From assembly GCF_030730865.1 (NCBI RefSeq), contig NZ_JAVALZ010000001.1:682001-746000 (forward strand): 64,000 nt of DNA, read 5' to 3'. The first letter of the stretch is position 1. Each line of letters opens with the position of its first letter. Positions 16,640 to 25,769 of this stretch are shown one piece after another. This DNA is from Uliginosibacterium sp. 31-16. Lineage in GTDB: Bacteria; Pseudomonadota; Gammaproteobacteria; Burkholderiales; Rhodocyclaceae. The notes beneath the pieces were generated by a model. That model ran no database searches. It saw nothing but the letters and a program-made list of their open reading frames with translations, and had not been told where the DNA came from. The position numbers and the translations under genes were made by a program.

Positions 16640-17932
16640 ATGGTGCCCCACCTGACCACCGCCCTCTCCGGCCCCCTGCTCGCGCTGGAACAGGGCCTGC
16701 TCGACAACGCCTGTCGCATCGAACAATGGTTCCGCAGCCAGTGGATGGAGCACACCCCACCCTTCTACGGCTCGGTGGACCTGCGCAACAGCGGCTTCAA
16801 ACTGGCACCGGTGGACATGAATCTGTTCCCCGGCGGTTTCAACAACCTGAACCGGGATTTCCTGCCCTTGTGCGTGCAGGCCGCCCATGCAGCGGTCGAA
16901 CGCCTGTGTCCGAACGCCAGTGACCTGTTGCTGATACCCGAGAACCACACGCGCAACCTGTTCTACCTGCAGAACGTGGCGCAGATTGCCAACATCCTTA
17001 GCCTGAGCGGGCTGAATGTGCGTATCGGCTCGCTGCTGCCGGAAATCACTGCACCCACACCAGTAGACCTGCCTGACGGCAGCCAATTGATTCTGGAACC
17101 TCTGGTCCGCAAGGGTAACCGCCTCGGTCTGGCCGGCTTTGACCCCTGTGCCATCCTGCTCAACAACGACCTGTCGGCTGGCGCTCCAGCCATCATTCAA
17201 GGTCTGGACGAGCAATGGCTGCTGCCACCGATCCACGCCGGCTGGGCCACACGGCGCAAGTCGATCCATTTCGCGGCCTATGATCAGGTCGCCGCACGCT
17301 TCGCACGCCTGCTCGATATCGACCCCTGGCTGGTCAATCCATATTTCGGACGTTGTGGCGAGATCAATTTCCACGAGCGCACCGGCGAGGACTGCCTGGC
17401 GGCACAGGTGGATTCGCTGCTGACCATGATTCGCCAGAAATACGCCGAGTACGGCATCAAGGAAACCCCCTTCGTGGTGGTAAAAGCGGACGCCGGCACC
17501 TACGGCATGGGTGTGATGACCGTGCGTGATGCCTCCGAAGTGACCGGGCTGAACCGCCGCCAGCGCAACAAGATGAGTGTGATCAAGGAAGGCCAGCAGG
17601 TCTCCGAAGTCATCATCCAGGAGGGCGTGCATACCCTGGAAACCGTTAATGGCGGCGTGGCCGAGCCGGTGGTGTACATGATGGACCACTACGTGGTGGG
17701 CGGTTTCTACCGCGTGCATGGCGAACGCGGCCGCGACGAAAACCTCAACGCCCCGGGCATGCATTTCGAACCACTGGCGTTTGAAACCTGCTGCAACGTG
17801 CCGGATTGCAAACAGGCGCCGGACGCAGCCCCCAACCGCTTCTACGCCTATGGCGTGGTCGCACGCCTGGCTTTGCTGGCCGCATCGCTGGAGCTGGAGC
17901 AGACCGCTCCGGCAGAAGTGGCGCTGGCATGA
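16640..17932 (+). CDS. gshA: Glutamate--cysteine ligase (proteobacterial type)
   Basis: A 430-residue enzyme for the first step of glutathione synthesis, ATP-dependent joining of glutamate and cysteine. It belongs to the type found in beta- and some gammaproteobacteria, not the E. coli GshA family. Recognisable segments are PVDMNLFPGGFNNLNRDF near residue 57, LLIPENHTRNLFYLQNV near residue 95, and the ATP-grasp-like FVVVKADAGTYGMGVMTV near residue 275. The gene overlaps gshB by four bases (ATGA), so both steps are made together. ATG at 16640 is preceded by GAGG in AAAAGAGGCTGACC. Confidence 0.93.
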   Translation: MVPHLTTALSGPLLALEQGLLDNACRIEQWFRSQWMEHTPPFYGSVDLRNSGFKLAPVDMNLFPGGFNNLNRDFLPLCVQAAHAAVERLCPNASDLLLIPENHTRNLFYLQNVAQIANILSLSGLNVRIGSLLPEITAPTPVDLPDGSQLILEPLVRKGNRLGLAGFDPCAILLNNDLSAGAPAIIQGLDEQWLLPPIHAGWATRRKSIHFAAYDQVAARFARLLDIDPWLVNPYFGRCGEINFHERTGEDCLAAQVDSLLTMIRQKYAEYGIKETPFVVVKADAGTYGMGVMTVRDASEVTGLNRRQRNKMSVIKEGQQVSEVIIQEGVHTLETVNGGVAEPVVYMMDHYVVGGFYRVHGERGRDENLNAPGMHFEPLAFETCCNVPDCKQAPDAAPNRFYAYGVVARLALLAASLELEQTAPAEVALA

Positions 17933-18864
17933 AGATCGCGTTCATCGTCGATCCGCTGGACAAACTCAAGGCCTACAAGGATTCCAGCGTAGCCATGATG
18001 CGTGCCGCCCAGGCACGCGGGCATTCTGTTTTTGCCATCGCCCGGGACGGGCTGCTGGTGCGGGACGGCGAGGTGCATGCCCTGGCATCCGCACTGGACG
18101 TGAGTCTTGACGATGCCTGCTGGTACACCGCCGCTGCAAGCGCCTCGCAGCCACTCACCGCTTTCGACGCCGTGCTGATGCGTCAGGACCCGCCTTTCGA
18201 CGCGGAATACATCGCAGCAACATGGATGCTGGAACGCGCCGTCGCACAGGGAGCAAAGGTCTTCAATGATCCGCGGGCCATTCGCGATCATTCGGAAAAA
18301 GTATCCATCACTGAATTCCCGCAGTTCACGCCAACTACACTGGTCGCACGGGATTCGACAAGCATTCAGGCATTCATCGACGAGATGGGCGACGCCATCC
18401 TCAAACCGCTCGACGGGATGGGTGGCACAGGCATCTTCCGCGTGCGTGCGGACGACCCGAACCGCAACGCCATTCTGGAAACCCTGACCGACAACGGCCG
18501 GCGTTCCATCATGGCGCAGCGCTACCTGCCGCAGATCAGCGAGGGCGACAAACGCATATTGCTGATTGCAGGTCAGGTCATGCCCTACAGCCTGGCCCGC
18601 ATTCCCATGGCCGGCGAAACACGCGGCAACCTCGCCGCAGGCGGCAAGGGCGTCGCCATGCCATTGACTGCCCGCGAACGTGAAGTCGCCGAGGCGCTGG
18701 CTCCGGTCCTGTGGCAACGGGGTCTGCTCATCGTCGGACTGGACATGATTGGTGGACATCTCACCGAAATCAACGTCACCAGCCCGACCTGCATGGTCGA
18801 AATATTCCAGCAGACCGGCTGCGATATCGCAACCCGGCTCATCCAGGCTCTGGAACAGTTGTAG
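17929..18864 (+). CDS. gshB: Glutathione synthetase
   Basis: A 311-residue ATP-grasp enzyme that adds glycine to gamma-glutamylcysteine. The N-terminus MKIAFIVDPLDKLKAYKDSS is typical, as are VLMRQDPPFDAEYI near residue 83, the ATP-grasp glycine loop LKPLDGMGGTGIFRV near residue 155 and the end GLDMIGGHLTEINVTSPTC. The start at 17929 is fixed by the ATGA overlap with gshA. About 20 bp after the stop there is a short TGTAGGAGC / GGCGCTCC REP-like motif, with no clear terminator. Confidence 0.96.
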   Translation: MKIAFIVDPLDKLKAYKDSSVAMMRAAQARGHSVFAIARDGLLVRDGEVHALASALDVSLDDACWYTAAASASQPLTAFDAVLMRQDPPFDAEYIAATWMLERAVAQGAKVFNDPRAIRDHSEKVSITEFPQFTPTTLVARDSTSIQAFIDEMGDAILKPLDGMGGTGIFRVRADDPNRNAILETLTDNGRRSIMAQRYLPQISEGDKRILLIAGQVMPYSLARIPMAGETRGNLAAGGKGVAMPLTAREREVAEALAPVLWQRGLLIVGLDMIGGHLTEINVTSPTCMVEIFQQTGCDIATRLIQALEQL

Positions 18865-19089
18865 GAGCTTTGCGCCGCAGCAATGTAGGCGCTCCAGCCG
18901 CTGCCCTTCTTGGCCTACCGACCAATGGGCGTTTGGTCCGTCGGTGCTTGCCTGCTCCGCATAATTCAGAGCAACGGCAACCCCTTCCCCAGCCCGACGA
19001 ATATGCGTTTATTCTATTCACAACTACACCGCAGTCGGCTTGAAATACCATCATTCAAGCTTCCACATGCCTCACGCAAAAAAGGGGCG

Positions 19090-19887
19090 ATGCACAAGGC
19101 CGCCTCCAGCCTGTTGCCCGGGTCCGGCAAGCGCACCGAGGTTCATGGCTGGCTGCACCGTAACCGCATCAACATCCTGCTGTTGCTGCTGGCCTGTACC
19201 GCAGCATTGACGGCAGGTCTGCGCCTGATGACCCCCAACCTGGCCGAAGCCCTGGCCGACAGCCTTCCCGGCAGCTGGGTCCGCACCAGCTCTGAAAAAG
19301 TCCTGGCTCATCTGGAAACCGGCACACTGCTCGCTTCACAACGCCCTCTGGCGGAGCAGGACGCCCTGCGCGACCGCTTTGCTGCCCTGAATGCTGCTCC
19401 TGAAGGAGCCCCGCCATACCGCCTGCTGTTCCGGCGCAACCTCGCTTCCGACCGCATGCTGCTGACCCTGCCGGGCGGCGAGATCATCGTGACAGACCAG
19501 TTCATGCAAACCGTGCCAGATCCGGCAGAACAGCTGGCCTTGCTGTGCCACGAACTGGGTCATCTGTATTACCGCCACGCCCTGCGCAGCGCCATCGAGC
19601 ACAATCTGTTCTGGCTCGCCTCGGCGGCCTTTGTCGGCAGCAGCGAAAGCAGTGTGCGCGCCCTGGTCAACGGACTGGAGCACGCTGACTATGGGCGCGA
19701 GCACGTGCTGGAAGCGGATCGCTACGCACTGTCCATGCTGCGGACCAACGGACTGCCGGCACGCTTGCTGCAGGATGCCATCGAGCATGGTCAGGGACCA
19801 GCTGGTCCAGCGCAGATCCAGCGCGACCCGCTCACGCATCGGCAATACTTCAACGAGCGGATTCGCGCCCTGCAGAATTTGCTGTAA
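19090..19887 (+). CDS. Membrane-anchored M48-family zinc metallopeptidase
   Basis: A 265-residue protein. A single N-terminal membrane anchor (NILLLLLACTAALTAGLRLM, about residues 26-45) is followed by a gluzincin domain: zinc-binding HELGH at about residues 154-158 and the third ligand in EHVLEADRYAL. The family (M48, Oma1/BepA-like) degrades or checks envelope proteins. Start 19090 is preferred because AAAGGGG precedes it and the reading then begins just before the anchor; a start at 19003 is possible. No substrate can be named. Confidence 0.87.
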   Translation: MHKAASSLLPGSGKRTEVHGWLHRNRINILLLLLACTAALTAGLRLMTPNLAEALADSLPGSWVRTSSEKVLAHLETGTLLASQRPLAEQDALRDRFAALNAAPEGAPPYRLLFRRNLASDRMLLTLPGGEIIVTDQFMQTVPDPAEQLALLCHELGHLYYRHALRSAIEHNLFWLASAAFVGSSESSVRALVNGLEHADYGREHVLEADRYALSMLRTNGLPARLLQDAIEHGQGPAGPAQIQRDPLTHRQYFNERIRALQNLL

Positions 19888-19918
19888 TGCAACAGGCCGG
19901 CTGCCTTATCATTAGGGC

Positions 19919-20983
19919 ATGCCTGCCTGCAGTCCCCTCCTCTCCGTCGGCCATATCCTGCGTCATCTGCTCTGCATCTGCCTGATCAGCCTGTTGGCTG
20001 GCTGCGGCGACGGCCCGCTCGTCCGGCAGGAGTCGTTCGTCTTCGGCACGCGCGTGGAAGTTGTCACCCAGGGGGCTCCGGAAGCCCAGGCTCGTGACGC
20101 CATCGCCGCCGTGCTGCGGGAGTTCGACCGTTTGCACCGCACCTATCACGCCTGGCAGCCCTCCGAATTGACCCGCCTGAACGAGGCTCTGGCGCGTGGA
20201 GAAACCGCCAGCGTGCAACCCGAGATGCTCGGTCTGATCCGCTCGGCACAAACCTATTCCGAACTCGGCGAACATCTGTTCAACCCGGCCATCGGCCGAC
20301 TGATCCAGCTCTGGGGTTTTCATTCCGACACCTTCGTTGCCCGTCTGCCGGCCCCCGAAGCACTACGCCAGGCCGTCGCCACGCAGCCTCACATGAGCGA
20401 TCTGCAAATCGACGGCAACCAGATCCGCAGCCGCAATCCAGCGGTCGCTCTTGATTTCGGCGGTATCGCCAAAGGCTGGGCACTGGACAAGGCCGCAGCC
20501 ATCCTGCGCGAGCATGGCATCCACAACGCCCTGATCAACATCGGCGGCAACGTCATGGCGCTGGGAAGCAAGGGAAAGCAGCCATGGACCGTTGGCATCC
20601 AGCATCCGCGTGCCTCCGGCCCGCTGGCCACGCTGGCACTGTATGACGGTGAAGCCATCGGCACCTCCGGCGATTACCAGCGTTTCTTCGACCTGAACGG
20701 CCAGCGCTACAGTCACCTGCTCGATCCGCGCACCGGCGAGCCTGCCCGTCACACCCAGGCCGTCACCGTGCTGATCACCCCGCGCCCCGATGCCGGCATG
20801 CTTTCGGACGTAGCCAGCAAGCCGGTTTTCCTCGCAGCAGACGAATGGCGCTCAATGGCCCGACGCTTCGGCGTAGCCCACGTATTGCGGGTCGACGGAC
20901 AGGGAAAGATCATGTTGAGCACGGACATGCGGGCACGTCTGCGCTGGGCTCAAGGTGTCGAACCGGGGGAAGTGCTAGAGTAG
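19919..20983 (+). CDS. apbE: FAD:protein FMN transferase (lipoprotein)
   Basis: A 354-residue ApbE-family flavinyltransferase that links FMN to a threonine of target proteins such as NqrB/C or RnfG-like subunits. A lipobox (LISLLAGC) shows export and lipidation. Family motifs are FGTRVEVVTQG near residue 43, LDFGGIAKGWALDKAA near residue 180, NIGGNVMALGSKG near residue 202 and YSHLLDPRTGEPA near residue 263 with the metal-binding region. No obvious acceptor protein lies nearby. It starts 31 bp after the M48 gene and may share its transcript. Confidence 0.94.
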   Translation: MPACSPLLSVGHILRHLLCICLISLLAGCGDGPLVRQESFVFGTRVEVVTQGAPEAQARDAIAAVLREFDRLHRTYHAWQPSELTRLNEALARGETASVQPEMLGLIRSAQTYSELGEHLFNPAIGRLIQLWGFHSDTFVARLPAPEALRQAVATQPHMSDLQIDGNQIRSRNPAVALDFGGIAKGWALDKAAAILREHGIHNALINIGGNVMALGSKGKQPWTVGIQHPRASGPLATLALYDGEAIGTSGDYQRFFDLNGQRYSHLLDPRTGEPARHTQAVTVLITPRPDAGMLSDVASKPVFLAADEWRSMARRFGVAHVLRVDGQGKIMLSTDMRARLRWAQGVEPGEVLE

Positions 20984-21016
20984 GGCCGCCTTGCCCACCA
21001 CGCAGCACACACGCGC

Positions 21017-21412
21017 ATGATCGGCATCCTCATCATCACTCACGGCACCCTTGGCGAATCCTTGATCCAGTGCATCTGCCACGTGATCAACAAGCGTCCG
21101 CCACACATCGCCCAGCTTGGCATAGCCGAGCAGGATGCGCCGCAAGATGCTCTGGATGAAGCCCGGCGGCTGCTGGCCAGTGTGGATGACGGCGAGGGAG
21201 TTCTGATTTTGACGGACATCTATGGTGCAACACCGGCCAACATTGCCATGAAACTTCTCATCCCCGGTAAAGTCGAAGGCGTCGCCGGCGTCAGCATCCC
21301 GATGCTGCTGCGCGTCTTGACCTACCGGGAAAAGAGCGATATTCAAACCGTAGTACACAAGGCCATATCCGGCGGCTGCGATGGTGTGCTGCACATAAAA
21401 GGAGGCTTCTGA
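21017..21412 (+). CDS. PTS EIIA component, mannose/fructose (EIIA-Man) family
   Basis: A 131-residue EIIA-Man-type phosphocarrier. The phosphorylated His is His9 in GILIITHGTLGES; TDIYGATPANIAMKLL near residue 74 is the family switch region. EIIB and EIIC sugar-specific components are absent, while HPr and Enzyme I follow directly. The protein is therefore the terminal acceptor of a regulatory phosphorelay and not a transporter subunit. This arrangement after gshAB is typical of betaproteobacteria. Confidence 0.95.
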   Translation: MIGILIITHGTLGESLIQCICHVINKRPPHIAQLGIAEQDAPQDALDEARRLLASVDDGEGVLILTDIYGATPANIAMKLLIPGKVEGVAGVSIPMLLRVLTYREKSDIQTVVHKAISGGCDGVLHIKGGF

Positions 21413-21413
21413 A

Positions 21414-21683
21414 ATGCCCCGCGCGATGACTGAAATTGCCAACCGGCTGGGTCTGCACGCCCGCCCCTCTGCCAAGCTGACCCAGCTGGCCACCCAGTTC
21501 CGCAGCGATGTCTGGCTGGAACGTGAAGGCCGCCGCGTCAACGCCAAGAGCATCATGGGCGTCATGATGCTGGCTGCTTCACAAGGCACGAAACTCACCA
21601 TAGAGACCGAGGGTGAAGACGCCGAGGCTGCGCTCGCCGCCATCGTCGAACTGATTGCCAGCCGCTTCGGCGAGCGCGAATAA
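21414..21683 (+). CDS. ptsH: Phosphocarrier protein HPr
   Basis: An 89-residue HPr. The active-site His15 lies in NRLGLHARPSAKL and the regulatory Ser46 in NAKSIMGVMMLAAS, so both phosphorylation sites are kept. Retention of the Ser46 region suggests possible control by an HPr kinase, which is not in this window. It begins 2 bp after the EIIA stop. It accepts phosphate from Enzyme I and passes it to EIIA. Confidence 0.96.
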   Translation: MPRAMTEIANRLGLHARPSAKLTQLATQFRSDVWLEREGRRVNAKSIMGVMMLAASQGTKLTIETEGEDAEAALAAIVELIASRFGERE

Positions 21684-21700
21684 GGCGACAGTCTCGACCC

Positions 21701-23425
21701 ATGCCCTTCGTCATCCACGGACTGCCTGTCTCACATGGAATCGCCATCGGGCGTGCCCATCTGGTTTCCCATGCCTTGCTGGAGGTCGATCACCTGTTGA
21801 TCGCCCCACGCCATGTGGAGGCCGAAGTGATCCGCCTGGAAGACGCTGCCGCCAAGGTCCGTTTCGAGCTGCGAGCGCTGCGCGAGGCCTCGGCCAATGT
21901 GCAGTCAGAAGTCTCGGCATTTGTCGACCTGCACACCATGCTGCTCGACGACCCGATGCTGGTCAGCACTGCCTGCAAGCTGATCCGCGAGCGTCGTTGC
22001 AACGCCGAGTGGGCATTGGTGCAACAGATGGAATTGATCGTCGACGACTTTGACAACATCGACGATCCTTACCTGCGCGAACGCAAGGCTGACGTGATTC
22101 AGGTGGTCGAACGCGTACTCAAGGCTCTGCTGGGGCATCCCGGCCATGTCACCACGCGCCGCGGCAAGGACGACGGGCTGGACAGCATCGTCGTCGCTCA
22201 CGACCTTTCTCCTGCCGACACCATCCACTTCAAGGACAGCCAGGTCGCCGGCTTCGTCACCGATGTCGGTGGCGCCACCTCGCACACGGCCATCGTCGCC
22301 CGCAGCCTGGGCATCCCGGCGGTGGTCGGCCTGCGTCACATCCGCCACATCGCCCGCGACGACGACATCATCATCATCGATGGCGCACGCGGCGTAGCCA
22401 TCATCGATCCGGACGAACGCGTCCTTGAAGAATATCGCCTGCGCCGCAGTGCCATCGAACTGGAACGGACCAAGCTCAAGCGCTTGAAAGCCAACCGCGC
22501 CGCCACGCTCGACGGCATCGAGATTTCGCTGCAGGCCAATATCGAGTTGCCCCGGGACATTCCCGGAGTCAAGGACGTTTACGCCGACGGGGTCGGTCTG
22601 TTCCGCACCGAATTCCTCTTCATGAACCGCGACACGCTGCCCAATGAAGAGGAGCAGTTCGAGGCCTACAAAGCCGTCGCCAAAGCCATGGGTGGCAAGC
22701 CGGTCACCATCCGCACCCTGGATATCGGCGCCGACAAGAACCTCAATTCAGGTGGCCCACGCCCAGAAACCAATCCGGCACTGGGCCTGCGCGCCATCCG
22801 CTACTGCCTGGCCGAGCCGCAGATGTTCCTGACCCAGCTGCGGGCCCTGCTGCGTGCCTCGCTGCACGGCAAGATCAAGATCCTGATCCCGATGCTGGCG
22901 CATGCTCACGAAGTTGACGCCTCGCTGGCCGCCATCGAGCAGGCCAAGGCCCAGTTGCGCGCGGAAAAGATCAAGTTCGACGAAGCCATCCCCGTCGGCG
23001 GCATGATCGAAATCCCTGCCGCCGCACTGGCACTGGGCATCTTCGTCAAACGTCTGGACTTCCTCTCCATCGGCACCAACGACCTGATCCAGTACACCCT
23101 GGCCATCGATCGCACCGACGAAGCCGTTGCCCATCTCTACGATCCGCTCCACCCAGCCATCCTGCGCCTGATTTCGGCCACCATCCAGGCCGGCATCAAG
23201 GCCGAAATTCCGGTGTCGGTGTGCGGCGAAATGGCCGGCGACAAGAGCTTCACCCGCCTGCTGCTGGGCATGGGTCTGCAGCAATTCTCGATGCACCCGA
23301 CCCAGATTCTGGAGGTCAAGCAGGAAATCCTGCGCTCCAACAGCGCGGACCTCGCCCTCAAGGTCGCCAAGATCCTCAAGCTCGAAGAGCCGGACAAGAT
23401 TCGCGAAGCAGTGGAAAAACTCTGA
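21701..23425 (+). CDS. ptsI: Phosphoenolpyruvate--protein phosphotransferase (Enzyme I)
   Basis: A 574-residue Enzyme I, which takes phosphate from PEP and passes it to HPr. The phospho-His, about residue 195, is in GGATSHTAIVARSLGIPAVVG. The PEP-binding barrel shows GLFRTEFLFMNRDTLP, GGPRPETNPALGLRAI and FLSIGTNDLIQYTLAIDRTD, and the catalytic Cys region is VSVCGEMAGD. It lacks an N-terminal GAF domain, so it is the canonical form and not PtsP. It follows HPr by 17 bp. A 107-bp repeat copy starts 26 bp after the stop. Confidence 0.96.
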   Translation: MPFVIHGLPVSHGIAIGRAHLVSHALLEVDHLLIAPRHVEAEVIRLEDAAAKVRFELRALREASANVQSEVSAFVDLHTMLLDDPMLVSTACKLIRERRCNAEWALVQQMELIVDDFDNIDDPYLRERKADVIQVVERVLKALLGHPGHVTTRRGKDDGLDSIVVAHDLSPADTIHFKDSQVAGFVTDVGGATSHTAIVARSLGIPAVVGLRHIRHIARDDDIIIIDGARGVAIIDPDERVLEEYRLRRSAIELERTKLKRLKANRAATLDGIEISLQANIELPRDIPGVKDVYADGVGLFRTEFLFMNRDTLPNEEEQFEAYKAVAKAMGGKPVTIRTLDIGADKNLNSGGPRPETNPALGLRAIRYCLAEPQMFLTQLRALLRASLHGKIKILIPMLAHAHEVDASLAAIEQAKAQLRAEKIKFDEAIPVGGMIEIPAAALALGIFVKRLDFLSIGTNDLIQYTLAIDRTDEAVAHLYDPLHPAILRLISATIQAGIKAEIPVSVCGEMAGDKSFTRLLLGMGLQQFSMHPTQILEVKQEILRSNSADLALKVAKILKLEEPDKIREAVEKL

Positions 23426-23450
23426 AGATGAAGCGCGTCAGGCGGCGGCT

Positions 23451-23557
23451 GAAGAGCCGCTTCTGACAAGGCTTACCGGCACACCCACCTCAAAACCCGC
23501 GCCAGACAATCCTTCGCAGCACCACTGTCCGGAGAAGTCCGCCAGAAGAGGCTCTCC
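23451..23557 (+). repeat. Copy 3 of the 107-bp element (one of the best copies)
   Basis: Left end GAAGAGCCGCTTCTG, right end CAGAAGAGGCTCTCC: near-perfect 15-bp terminal inverted repeats. It is roughly 80% identical by eye to the copy at 57455 over the full 107 bp. Similar sequence may continue a few bases past the right end. It lies between ptsI and the SAM-II riboswitch. Confidence 0.85.
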
Positions 23558-23720
23558 GGGCATTCCTTGCAAGAGTAGTTTCTGACAGCAAGCACGCCTC
23601 CCGCCAGGCCTGCACCGACGTAAGCCCGCGTAAACTTCACTCCGCATGTGCTTTGGCTCTGTCACCAAAGGCGGCCGCTCCGTTTGACTTTCTCGCGCTC
23701 TGCGAGTAATTTCGACTCCA

Positions 23721-23772
23721 TTGCGCCGATTTGATTCAGCTTGCGGGCGCGTAACAAATACGGCTAAAGCGG
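23721..23772 (+). promoter_or_regulatory. SAM-II riboswitch upstream of metX
   Basis: Matches the compact SAM-II pseudoknot aptamer. Stem P1 is GCGCC (23723-23727) with GGCGC (23746-23750). It is followed by the conserved GATTT, TTGC, GCGCGT, an A-rich strand and finally GGCTAAA. Order and spacing of these blocks agree with the known alphaproteobacterial metX/metA element. An intrinsic terminator follows within 12 bp and metX starts within 60 bp. S-adenosylmethionine should therefore repress metX. The loop-loop pairing AGCU/GGCU is possible but was checked only by eye. Confidence 0.87.
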
Positions 23773-23783
23773 ATGGGCACCAC

Positions 23784-23817
23784 AAAACCCGATCACGCTT
23801 TGGCTGATCGGGTTTTT
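23784..23817 (+). terminator. Intrinsic terminator between SAM-II aptamer and metX
   Basis: AAAACCCGATCA and TGATCGGGTTTTT form a 12-bp stem with a 9-base loop followed by a T run. It ends only ten bases before the metX start, so it probably acts as the riboswitch expression platform. Confidence 0.85.
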
Positions 23818-23827
23818 GCTTTTGACG

Positions 23828-24961
23828 ATGACAAAGAATCCATCAGGTAGTGTCGGCATCGTAACGCCGCAATGTGCACACTTCACCGAGCCGCTCGCCC
23901 TGCGCAGCGGTGGCGTACTGCCCGCCTACGATCTGGTGTATGAAACCTACGGCACCCTCAACGCAGCCAGATCCAATGCGGTGCTGGTGTGCCACGCCCT
24001 GTCCGGCTCGCACCACGTCGCGGGGACCTATGCCGACAAGCCGAAAAGTACCGGCTGGTGGGATAACCTCGTCGGCCCCGGCAAGCCGCTGGATACCAAC
24101 AAGTTCTTCGTTGTCGGCGTCAACAATCTCGGTGGCTGCTTCGGCTCGACCGGACCACAGAGCATCAATCCTGCGACCGGCCGGCCTTGGGGCGCGAGCT
24201 TCCCCTTCGTGACGGTCGAGGACTGGGTCGATTCGCAGGCTCTGCTGGCGGATCGTCTGGGTATCGACGCCTGGGCTGCCGTTCTCGGCGGTTCGCTCGG
24301 CGGCATGCAGGCGCTGGCCTGGACCCTGCGCCACCCCGAACGTGTGCGTCACGGCATGGTGATCGCTGCCGCACCGCAACTCTCGACCGAGAACATCGCC
24401 TTCAACGAGGTCGCGCGCCAAGCCATCCTGACCGACCCGGACTTTCACGGCGGCAACTATTATCAGCATGGCGTGGTGCCCGTGCGCGGCCTGCGTCTGG
24501 CGCGCATGGTTGGCCACATCACCTATCTGTCGGATGACGCGATGGCCGAGAAATTCGGCCGCAAGCTGCGCCATGGCGAGCACAAGTACCATTTTGATGT
24601 CGAATTCGAGATCGAGTCCTACCTGAACTATCAGGGCGACAAGTTCGCCGGCTTCTTTGACGCCAACACCTATCTGCTCACGACCAAAGCGCTGGACTAC
24701 TTCGATCCGGCCTACGAATACGGTGGCGACCTGAAAGCCGCTCTGGCACGCGCCAAGGCCAAGTTCTTCCTCGCCTCCTTCACCACCGACTGGCGCTTCT
24801 CACCCGCACGTTCACGCGAACTGGTGTTCGCATTGCTGCACAACCAGCGCGACGTGAGCTACGCCGAAATCGCCAGCAGTGCCGGGCACGACTCCTTCCT
24901 GCTCGACGATCCGCATTACCACGCCGCGATGCGCGCGTACTTCCAGAACATCGAAGTATGA
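23828..24961 (+). CDS. metX: Homoserine O-acyltransferase
   Basis: A 377-residue alpha/beta-hydrolase enzyme that acylates homoserine in methionine synthesis. The nucleophile Ser, about residue 156, is in [25 protein letters not shown] forms the oxyanion region and the catalytic His is in [13 protein letters not shown]. Many proteobacterial MetX enzymes use succinyl-CoA in place of acetyl-CoA; this cannot be decided by eye. The ATG at 23828 has no good ribosome-binding site, since the preceding bases are the terminator stem. This fits control through the SAM-II element. metW follows after an unusual 202-bp insert. Confidence 0.94.
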   Translation: MTKNPSGSVGIVTPQCAHFTEPLALRSGGVLPAYDLVYETYGTLNAARSNAVLVCHALSGSHHVAGTYADKPKSTGWWDNLVGPGKPLDTNKFFVVGVNNLGGCFGSTGPQSINPATGRPWGASFPFVTVEDWVDSQALLADRLGIDAWAAVLGGSLGGMQALAWTLRHPERVRHGMVIAAAPQLSTENIAFNEVARQAILTDPDFHGGNYYQHGVVPVRGLRLARMVGHITYLSDDAMAEKFGRKLRHGEHKYHFDVEFEIESYLNYQGDKFAGFFDANTYLLTTKALDYFDPAYEYGGDLKAALARAKAKFFLASFTTDWRFSPARSRELVFALLHNQRDVSYAEIASSAGHDSFLLDDPHYHAAMRAYFQNIEV

Positions 24962-25161
24962 GTCTGAATCCGCAGTCGACAGCTCGACTCTCCACATCAC
25001 TCCGCGCTTTCCGGACGATCGCTACGCACCCGATTGAAGCGCGCTGCAGCACGCTGGCCGCGTTGCTCCTCCTAGCGGGCATCAGCCCGCAGCGTCGTCG
25101 CGCCTCGCCAGCGCACAGCATCGCGCCCCACCCGGATGCGCCCAACTACGGATTCAGACTC
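24960..25161. repeat. 202-bp segment bounded by inverted repeats between metX and metW
   Basis: GAGTCTGAATCCG at 24960-24972 recurs as its exact reverse complement at 25149-25161 (16 of 17 when extended to GAGTCTGAATCCGYAGT). The segment starts on the metX stop codon and ends two bases before the metW start, two genes that normally touch. An internal hairpin GCGGGC-ATCA-GCCCGC lies at 25075-25090. It looks like a small non-autonomous insertion. A 70-codon frame from 24958 crosses it but resembles nothing. Confidence 0.6.
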
Positions 25162-25163
25162 TC

Positions 25164-25769
25164 ATGGTAAAAACCGGCCAACAAGACCGCCACGACTACG
25201 ACGTGATCGCCGGCTGGGTGCGTGAAGGCGCCCGCGTGCTCGACCTCGGCTGCGGCGACGGCGAATTACTGCAGCACCTGGCGGCCACCCGCAAGACCCT
25301 GGGCTATGGCGTGGAGCGTGACTCCGAGCGCGTTACCGCCTGCATCGCCAATCACATCAACGTGCTGCAGATCGATCTGGAACAGGGTCTCGCCGGTTTC
25401 GAGGACGGCCAGTTCGATTACGTGATCATGAGCCTCTCGCTGCAGGCCGTGCACAACACAGAGGGCATCCTCAGCGAAATGCTGCGTGTCGGTCGCGAGG
25501 CCGTGGTGAGCTTCCCGAACTTCGGTTACTGGCGCCATCGCGTGTCGATCAACGAAGGTCACATGCCCGTCTCTGACAGCCTGCCGCACCAGTGGTACAA
25601 CACGCCCAACGTGCGCTTCTTCACCATGGCGGACTTTGAGCAACTGTGCGAAAAACGCGGCATCGCCGTGCTGGAGCGCGCCGCATTCGACGAAGACCGG
25701 GCCATTGACATCGACCCGAACAACTTCGCCAGTGTGGCGCTGTACCGCTTGGGGCGCACTGCCGCCTGA
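25164..25769 (+). CDS. metW: MetW, methionine biosynthesis methyltransferase-like protein
   Basis: A 201-residue SAM-methyltransferase-fold protein of the MetW family, which pairs with MetX and is needed for its activity in several proteobacteria. Motif I is ARVLDLGCGDGELLQHL near residue 20, followed by YVIMSLSLQAVHN, the family-specific SFPNFGYWRHRV, and LPHQWYNTPNVRFFT. The start ATG lies right after the inverted repeat. The last three bases of the stop are inside a truncated 107-bp repeat copy. Confidence 0.94.
   Translation: MVKTGQQDRHDYDVIAGWVREGARVLDLGCGDGELLQHLAATRKTLGYGVERDSERVTACIANHINVLQIDLEQGLAGFEDGQFDYVIMSLSLQAVHNTEGILSEMLRVGREAVVSFPNFGYWRHRVSINEGHMPVSDSLPHQWYNTPNVRFFTMADFEQLCEKRGIAVLERAAFDEDRAIDIDPNNFASVALYRLGRTAA

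Noticed and set aside
24958-25170. A 70-codon ORF overlapping the metX stop
   Set aside because: It runs wholly through the inverted-repeat insert, resembles no protein and overlaps the well supported metW start.
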